NCBI GenBank assembly: GCA_964644025.1
Contig: CAZXVW010000143.1
Span: forward strand, 1 to 11,318
Direction of reading: 5' to 3'
DNA from: CAZXVW01 sp964644025
GTDB taxonomy: Bacteria > Acidobacteriota > Terriglobia > Bryobacterales > Bryobacteraceae
Length of the DNA stretch: 11,318 nucleotides
The translations under genes were made by a program, and so were the position numbers. A model generated the notes under the pieces. It saw nothing but the letters and a program-made list of their open reading frames with translations. It had not been told where the DNA came from and did no database searches. Positions within the stretch are counted from its first letter, which is position 1. Every line of letters starts with the position of its first letter. Positions 1 to 4,015 of the stretch are shown here, one piece after another.

Positions 1-816
1 GCCGGCGGGGCGCGGGCGATGCTGGACGACGGGCTGTTCATCCGCTTCCCGCGCCCGGACTACTGCCTCGCGCTCCACGTCAACTCCGACATGAGGAGCG
101 GCACGGTGGGCTACGTGCCCGGATATGCGCTCGCCGCCGTCGACTCGGTGGACATCACCATCCGCGGCATCGGGGGCCACGGTTCCCGACCCGAGGCGGC
201 AAAGGACCCAATCGTCATCGCGGCGCAGGTAATCAACGGGCTCCAGACGATCGTCAGCCGCGAGGTCAGCCCGCTCGATTCAGCCGTCGTCACCGTCGGC
301 TCGATCCACGGCGGCACGAAGCACAACATCATTCCGGATCAGGTGAAGATGCAGCTTACGGTGCGCACTTACTCGGATGAGACGCGGCGGAAGGTGCTCG
401 TCGCCATCAAGCGGATCACGGTGAACACCGCCCGCGCGGCCGGCGTCCCGCCGGAGCTCGAACCCATCGTCAAGGTATCCCGCACCGAAACCACGCCCTC
501 GGTTTACAACGACCCGGCGCTGGTCCAGCGCCTCGTAACCGCCTGGAAACAGGTTCTTGGCGCCGGCAATGTCATCCGGCAGCAGCCGGTGATGGGCGGG
601 GAAGATTTCTCCCGGTACGGCCGGACGAGCCCCAAGGTTCCGATCTTCCTCTTCTGGCTCGGCGCCATCGACGGCGCACGGATCGCCGCGGCGAAGCAGT
701 CCGGCGAAAACCTGCCCTCGCTTCACTCGCCGCTGTTCTGGCCCGCGATTCATCCGACTATCGAAACCGGCATCAAGACCATGACGACGGCGGTGCTGGA
801 GCTGTTGAAGAAATAG
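1..816 (+). CDS. M20D-family amidohydrolase / metallopeptidase, 5'-truncated
   Basis: The frame is open from base 1 to the TAG at 814-816, giving 271 residues. The true start lies upstream of the window. The M20D family hydrolyses amide bonds of N-acyl amino acids or small peptides with a binuclear metal centre. Visible landmarks are the family's GARAMLDDGLF segment at the very start, ALHVNSD (about residues 24-30), the dimerisation-domain entry GIGGHGSRPEAAKDPI (about 56-71), GTKHNIIPD (about 105-113), and the C-terminal catalytic-domain signature PVMGGEDFSRY (about 196-206) with a late LHSPLFWPAIHP. Complete relatives are typically 400-450 residues, so roughly the last 60 percent is present. 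The first metal-binding His/Cys motifs are outside the window. The substrate cannot be told from this part. Carboxypeptidase or N-acyl-amino-acid hydrolase are the common annotations. The frame looks intact. Confidence 0.93.
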   Translation, partial: AGGARAMLDDGLFIRFPRPDYCLALHVNSDMRSGTVGYVPGYALAAVDSVDITIRGIGGHGSRPEAAKDPIVIAAQVINGLQTIVSREVSPLDSAVVTVGSIHGGTKHNIIPDQVKMQLTVRTYSDETRRKVLVAIKRITVNTARAAGVPPELEPIVKVSRTETTPSVYNDPALVQRLVTAWKQVLGAGNVIRQQPVMGGEDFSRYGRTSPKVPIFLFWLGAIDGARIAAAKQSGENLPSLHSPLFWPAIHPTIETGIKTMTTAVLELLKK

Positions 817-833
817 CGGTTCGTCACTGATTG

Positions 834-846
834 GCTTGGGCCAAGC
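834..846. promoter_or_regulatory. Palindrome ahead of the toxin-antitoxin pair
   Basis: GCTTGG-G-CCAAGC is a perfect 6+1+6 palindrome, 18 bases after the amidohydrolase stop and 18 bases before the antitoxin ATG. It could be an operator for autoregulation, since antitoxins of PIN-type pairs commonly bind palindromes in their own promoters. It could also be a short hairpin (5-bp stem, 3-base loop) at the end of the upstream transcript. There is no T-tract after it, which weakens the terminator reading. No convincing -35/-10 pair was found around it. Confidence 0.35.
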
Positions 847-864
847 TAGGAATGAGAGGCCGCT

Positions 865-1053
865 ATGGCAAGCACCCAAGAGAGACTTAGCCGAATCGAG
901 AAGGATCTCCGCGACCTGAAAGCCCTCTTGCAGACGCCAGGAAAGGGGCGGCGCAAAGTATCCTTGCGCGGCGCGTTAAAAGGAACTCGGATCTCTCCGG
1001 AGGAGATCGAGGCTGCTGAACGCTCTCTGGCATTGCGCCCACAATCGAAATGA
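865..1053 (+). CDS. Small antitoxin-like protein of a PIN-type toxin-antitoxin pair
   Basis: This is a 62-residue protein with a good Shine-Dalgarno sequence, GAGAGG at 854-859, 5 bases before the ATG. Its TGA overlaps the ATG of the following PIN-domain gene (ATGA at 1050-1053), the usual arrangement for an antitoxin translated just ahead of its toxin. The N-terminal half (about residues 5-23, RLSRIEKDLRDLKALL) is a short charged, probably coiled-coil helix. The C-terminal half, VSLRGALKGTRISPEEIEAAERSL (in part), resembles the tail of many VapB-type antitoxins, which carry a [LV]xGxxKG...I(T/S)xEdIexAxxSl pattern and wrap the toxin. No clear AbrB, ribbon-helix-helix or HTH DNA-binding domain is visible, so DNA binding is not established. 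The toxin partner is interrupted, so this may now be a solitary antitoxin. The role is inferred from gene order plus the C-terminal pattern. Confidence 0.72.
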   Translation: MASTQERLSRIEKDLRDLKALLQTPGKGRRKVSLRGALKGTRISPEEIEAAERSLALRPQSK

Positions 1054-1439
1054 CGTACGTCGCCGACACCCACGCGTTCCTTTAGTTCCTCGCTGAGGAT
1101 CCGAGACTAGGTCGACAGGCTGAGTTCGCCTTTGATCGAGCCGAGCGAGGACAGGAGGTGGTTCTGATTCCTACCATTGTCCTCGCCGAATCGCTTCGAA
1201 TCCTCGAAAAGAAGCGCCTACTGTTGAAGTTCAAGGACGTCTTGAAGAAGCTGGAAGTTGGCTGGAATTATTCCCCTGTACCACTGGACATGCGAGTTGT
1301 TTCCCGGCTTCCCGCGTTCAAGAGATTAGCGGAGATTCACGACCGCATCGTCGTCGCCTCGGCTGCGATCTTCAATGCCACCTTGATCACCAAGGACGAA
1401 CTGATCGTCCGGACTGGCTACGTCCGTACAATCTGGTAG
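1050..1439 (+). pseudogene. PIN-domain ribonuclease toxin (VapC-like) interrupted by an amber codon
   Basis: Read from the ATG that overlaps the antitoxin stop, this frame gives a 129-codon PIN protein broken only by TAG at 1083-1085 (codon 12). The acidic PIN residues are all in place: D6 in YVADTHAFL, E47 in TIVLAES, D98 in IHDRIVVASA and D116 in LITKDEL. VapC-like toxins are Mg2+-dependent endoribonucleases that cut tRNA or other RNA. In relatives the stretch reads DTHxxxWxL, with Trp where the stop lies, so a single G-to-A change (TGG to TAG) explains the lesion. An internal GTG at 1158 could start a 93-residue product, but it would lack D6 and about a third of the fold and should be inactive. 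The rest of the frame shows no further damage, so the mutation is recent, or it is a sequence error, or it is suppressed. TAG also ends the amidohydrolase, this gene, the SbcC-like gene and the deaminase, which argues against general reassignment of TAG. Confidence 0.85.
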
Positions 1440-1538
1440 CAAGCAACGTCAACAGTTTTTCGATCCGTACGCCCAGCAACATGATCGGTGACCTTCCGCT
1501 ACAGTACAATTGACCCCAGACTCAGCAGCGGAGGAATC

Positions 1539-2651
1539 ATGAGCGAGAGAAAACTGAACGTTGCCATCGTTGGCCTGGGATTCGGCGCCGAGTTTATTCC
1601 CATCTACCAGCGGCATCCGCAAGCCAACATGTACGCCATCTGCCAGCGGACCCGGGAGAAACTGGATCAGATCGGAGATCACTTCGGCATCGAGAAGCGC
1701 TACACGAGCTTTGAAGATCTCATCGAAGACTCCGAGGTGGACGCCGTCCATATCAACACCCCGATTCACCTGCACGCGCCGCAAAGCATCGCGGCCTTGG
1801 AAGCCGGCAAGCACGTGGCCTGCACCGTTCCGGCCGCCACCACCATCGAGGAATGCGAGCGGATTGTCGCGGCTGCCAGGAAAGCGAAAAAGAACTACAT
1901 GATGATGGAGACGGCCATCTATTGCCGCGAATTCCTCTACGTGCGCGAGCTGCGCGACAGCGGCCGGCTGGGCAGAATCCAGTTCTTGCGCGGTTCCCAC
2001 CTGCAGAACATGGAAGGCTGGCCGGCCTACTGGGAAGGCCTGCCGCCGATGCATTACGCCACCCATTGCGTCAGCCCGTGCCTGGCAATTGTGAACGGAG
2101 AAGCCGAATCGGTCTCCTGCCTCGGCTCGGGGCGCATCGCCGAGCGGCTGATCGCCCGGTACGGCTCCCCGTACTCGTTTGAGACGGCCCACTTCAAGAT
2201 CCGCAACCAGGACCTCGCCTTCGAGGTGACGCGTTTTCTGTTCAACGCCACCCGGCAGTACATCGAGAGCTTCGATGTTTACGGGGAGAAGCTCTCCTTC
2301 GAATGGCAACTGGTGGAGGGGGACGATCCGGTGCTGCACACCGGCGGGGAGAAAGTGAAAAAAGTGAAGATCCCCGACTATGCTCACCTGCTGCCGGAGC
2401 CGATCCGGCCGTTTACTACCAGGGGCGTGTACGACGCCGAGGAACACCAGCACCTGTCTTTTATTCAGGGCAGCGGCCACGGCGGCTCCCACCCGCACCT
2501 GGCCCACGAATTCGTGATGAGCATCGTCGAGGGCCGGCCGTCGTTCCCCGACGTTCACCAGTCGGTCAACTGGACCATGGCCGGCATCTGCGCCCACGCC
2601 TCCGCCATGCGCGGCGGTGCAATCGTCGGCATCCCGGATTTCCGGGGGTGA
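1539..2651 (+). CDS. Gfo/Idh/MocA-family NAD(P)-dependent oxidoreductase, atypical active-site loop
   Basis: This 370-residue protein starts at the ATG at 1539, chosen because GGAGGA (1530-1535) lies 3 bases before it and the Rossmann strand LNVAIVGLGFGAEF begins 6 residues in. An earlier in-frame ATG at 1488 has no such support. The N-terminal Rossmann fold carries GLGFGA (residues 12-17) and the conserved DAVHINTPIHLHAP region. The C-terminal alpha/beta substrate domain follows from about residue 120. The family oxidises or reduces sugars, inositols and related polyols, or reshapes glycosides, with bound NAD(P). The usual motif C-E-K-P, whose Lys contacts cofactor and substrate, is here C95-T-V-P98, so the Lys is absent. 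His residues at 172 and 176 (MHYATHCV) sit where the family's substrate-side histidine is expected. The length is normal. It stands alone, with no sugar transporter or isomerase neighbour in view, so no substrate is proposed. An atypical subfamily, not a decayed gene, is likely because the frame is clean. Confidence 0.9.
   Translation: MSERKLNVAIVGLGFGAEFIPIYQRHPQANMYAICQRTREKLDQIGDHFGIEKRYTSFEDLIEDSEVDAVHINTPIHLHAPQSIAALEAGKHVACTVPAATTIEECERIVAAARKAKKNYMMMETAIYCREFLYVRELRDSGRLGRIQFLRGSHLQNMEGWPAYWEGLPPMHYATHCVSPCLAIVNGEAESVSCLGSGRIAERLIARYGSPYSFETAHFKIRNQDLAFEVTRFLFNATRQYIESFDVYGEKLSFEWQLVEGDDPVLHTGGEKVKKVKIPDYAHLLPEPIRPFTTRGVYDAEEHQHLSFIQGSGHGGSHPHLAHEFVMSIVEGRPSFPDVHQSVNWTMAGICAHASAMRGGAIVGIPDFRG
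2633..2646 (+). terminator. Weak hairpin at the oxidoreductase stop codon
   Basis: CCCGG-ATTT-CCGGG forms a 5-bp GC stem with a 4-base loop across the last codons of the oxidoreductase gene. No T-tract follows, so an intrinsic terminator is not secure. It may simply reflect the C-terminal codons. Confidence 0.2.
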
Positions 2652-2881
2652 ATCCCGCCGCCGGCCTCGTGCTAGAATTGGTGCGCCGGAAGTTGAGCTG
2701 ATATCCGGCTTGATTTATGCTCAAGTTTCTTCATTACGCGGATATTCACCATGAGAGCTGTGGCACAACATGGCGGCTTTGAAGAATTGGTGTAATGAGT
2801 TTCCGGGGAGAGGATTACTATGAAGAACGCGTCTGTCATCGGACGGTGGCAAGTCCCCAAACCGGCGGGAGAAAATAGACG
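2652..2881 (+). other. 230-base intergenic region ahead of the SbcCD-like operon
   Basis: This is the longest stretch without a well-supported protein gene. It holds a possible sigma70-type promoter near 2693-2721, an inverted repeat CTTGA-7-TCAAG (2709-2725) that overlaps the candidate -10, a 21-codon frame from 2717 whose first residues look like an Mre11 N-terminus, and a 21-codon leader-like ORF (2820-2885) with a strong ribosome-binding site. The part around 2700-2830 is visibly richer in A and T than the flanking genes. No tRNA, riboswitch or strong terminator was recognised. Confidence 0.6.
2693..2721 (+). promoter_or_regulatory. Candidate sigma70-like promoter for the SbcCD-like operon
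   Basis: TTGAGC (2693-2698) and TATGCT (2716-2721) each match four of six bases of the -35 and -10 consensus and are separated by exactly 17 bases. A start near 2728 would give a leader of about 90 bases before the small ORF at 2820. The inverted repeat CTTGA/TCAAG (2709-2725) lies over the -10 and could be an operator. This is a pattern match only. Confidence 0.35.
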
Positions 2882-2885
2882 ATGA
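2820..2885 (+). CDS. Possible 21-residue leader peptide, translationally coupled to the nuclease gene
   Basis: A 21-codon ORF begins at the ATG at 2820 and ends at the TGA at 2883-2885, which overlaps the next gene's ATG at 2882 (ATGA). Its Shine-Dalgarno sequence, GGGGAGAGG (2805-2813) with a 6-base spacer, is the best ribosome-binding site in the window and has no other start codon to serve. The peptide, MKNASVIGRWQVPKPAGENRR, is basic and matches no family I know. The same ATGA junction recurs between the nuclease and ATPase genes, so ribosomes loading here could feed the whole operon by termination-reinitiation. It may be a coupling leader or a real small protein. Alternatively the SD belongs to decayed sequence and the ORF is chance, since the nuclease gene also has its own GGGAG at 2867-2871. 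Confidence 0.45.
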   Translation: MKNASVIGRWQVPKPAGENRR

Positions 2886-4015
2886 GCGTCCGCTTCCTCC
2901 ACACAAGCGACTGGCAGCTCGGAATGAGCCGCCACTTCTTTTCCGATGGCGCGCAGGAAAGATACACCCAGGCTCGTTTCGACGCGATCCGGGCCATGGG
3001 ACGCGCCGCCAAAGATGAGAAGTGCCAGTTCATGCTGGTCTGCGGAGATGCCTTCGAATCCAACCTGGTGGATCGCAAGACGGTCGCGCGGGCGCTGGAA
3101 GCCCTCAAGGATGTGCCGGTCCCGGTCTTCCTGCTTCCTGGAAATCACGATCCCCTGAACGCCGCATCGGTGTACCGTTCGAGCGCATTCCTGGAAAGAA
3201 AACCCGGGCACGTCCGGGTTGTGGAAACCGCTGTTCCAATGAAGGTCAGCGAAGCAGTGGAACTCGTGGGTGCGCCGTGGACGTCAAAACGGCCGCTGGC
3301 AAATCCGGTTGATGAGGTTCTCGCGACTCTTCCACCGGCAACTGGAATCACGAGAATCTGTATGGCGCATGGGGGCGTCGACCTGTTCAGCCCGGACCCG
3401 GAAGCCCCTGGAGTGATCAGGCTGGCGGTGCTCGAACGCGCGATCGGCGAAGGAAAGGTCCATTTTGTGGCGCTCGGTGACCGCCACTCCCTCACCAAGG
3501 TCGGTGACAGCAACCGTGTCTGGTATTCCGGGACTCCCGAGCCAACGGATTTCTCGGAAACGCAACCCGGGTACGTCCAGGTGGTTGAAATCGGCAACGG
3601 CGCCGTATCCACTCAACCAATCCAGGTCGGCCAGTGGCGGTTTGTCGAGCAGAAGCGAGTTGACCTGAATACCGCCGAGGATATCGAGGCACTGAAGAAG
3701 TCGCTGGAAGACATCGAGCGCAAAGAGCGAACGGTTGTCCGATTGAATGTTGTCGGTTCCTTGTCGCTGTCGCTAAAAAGTCTGCTCCAGAACTACCTCG
3801 ATGTCACCAGGGATGTCTTCGCGGCTCTTGATGTCCGCGAAGAGGAACTCCTGGTGCTGCCGGATGACACGGATTTCGGTGATCTTGGGTTCTCCGGGTT
3901 TGCCGACGCCACCGTGAAACGTCTCCGTTCAGCAATTGCAGAGGGAGGAGAGCAAGGCAGTCTGGCTCAGGATGCCTTGATGCTTCTGTTGCGGCTGTCA
4001 AAGGGTGCGGCATGA
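2882..4015 (+). CDS. SbcD/Mre11-like metallophosphoesterase (DNA repair exonuclease family)
   Basis: This 377-residue protein has a calcineurin-like phosphoesterase domain in the first 240 residues. The metal-site motifs appear in order: FLHTSDWQLG (D10, Q12), LVCGDAFESN (G55-D56), LPGNHD (N88, H89, D90), MAHGG (H163) and ALGDRHS (D200, H202). Classical SbcD/Mre11 has DxH in motif I and GHxH in motif V, while this protein has D-W-Q and G-D-R-H. I recall the same variants in a class of actinobacterial 'DNA repair exonucleases', so they appear to be subfamily traits. The region after about residue 250 should bind the ATPase coiled-coil base. The start is supported by GGGAG (2867-2871, spacer 10) and overlap with the upstream leader ORF. 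Its TGA overlaps the ATG of the SbcC-like gene, so the two are co-translated and probably form one complex that cleaves DNA ends or hairpins under ATP control. Activity on DNA is inferred from the family. Confidence 0.88.
   Translation: MSVRFLHTSDWQLGMSRHFFSDGAQERYTQARFDAIRAMGRAAKDEKCQFMLVCGDAFESNLVDRKTVARALEALKDVPVPVFLLPGNHDPLNAASVYRSSAFLERKPGHVRVVETAVPMKVSEAVELVGAPWTSKRPLANPVDEVLATLPPATGITRICMAHGGVDLFSPDPEAPGVIRLAVLERAIGEGKVHFVALGDRHSLTKVGDSNRVWYSGTPEPTDFSETQPGYVQVVEIGNGAVSTQPIQVGQWRFVEQKRVDLNTAEDIEALKKSLEDIERKERTVVRLNVVGSLSLSLKSLLQNYLDVTRDVFAALDVREEELLVLPDDTDFGDLGFSGFADATVKRLRSAIAEGGEQGSLAQDALMLLLRLSKGAA

Noticed and set aside
1050..1439. General reassignment of TAG to a sense codon
   Set aside because: TAG is the natural end of the amidohydrolase, PIN, SbcC-like and deaminase frames at expected family lengths.
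1505..1510. TACAAT as a -10 box for the oxidoreductase gene
   Set aside because: No acceptable -35 lies 16-18 bases upstream (TGATCG at the right place), so the promoter call is not supported.
1488..1538. Earlier ATG for the oxidoreductase gene
   Set aside because: It adds 17 residues with no family similarity and has no ribosome-binding site, whereas the ATG at 1539 follows GGAGGA.
1449..2597. Long open frame on the minus strand across the oxidoreductase gene (382 codons)
   Set aside because: It is antisense to a clear Gfo/Idh/MocA protein, has no recognisable domain, and is expected from the GC-rich third positions of the real gene.
2751..2795. Fourteen-residue frame MRAVAQHGGFEELV resembling the start of quinone oxidoreductases
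   Set aside because: It is too short and without a ribosome-binding site. The match is loose and overlaps the stronger Mre11-like frame in another phase.
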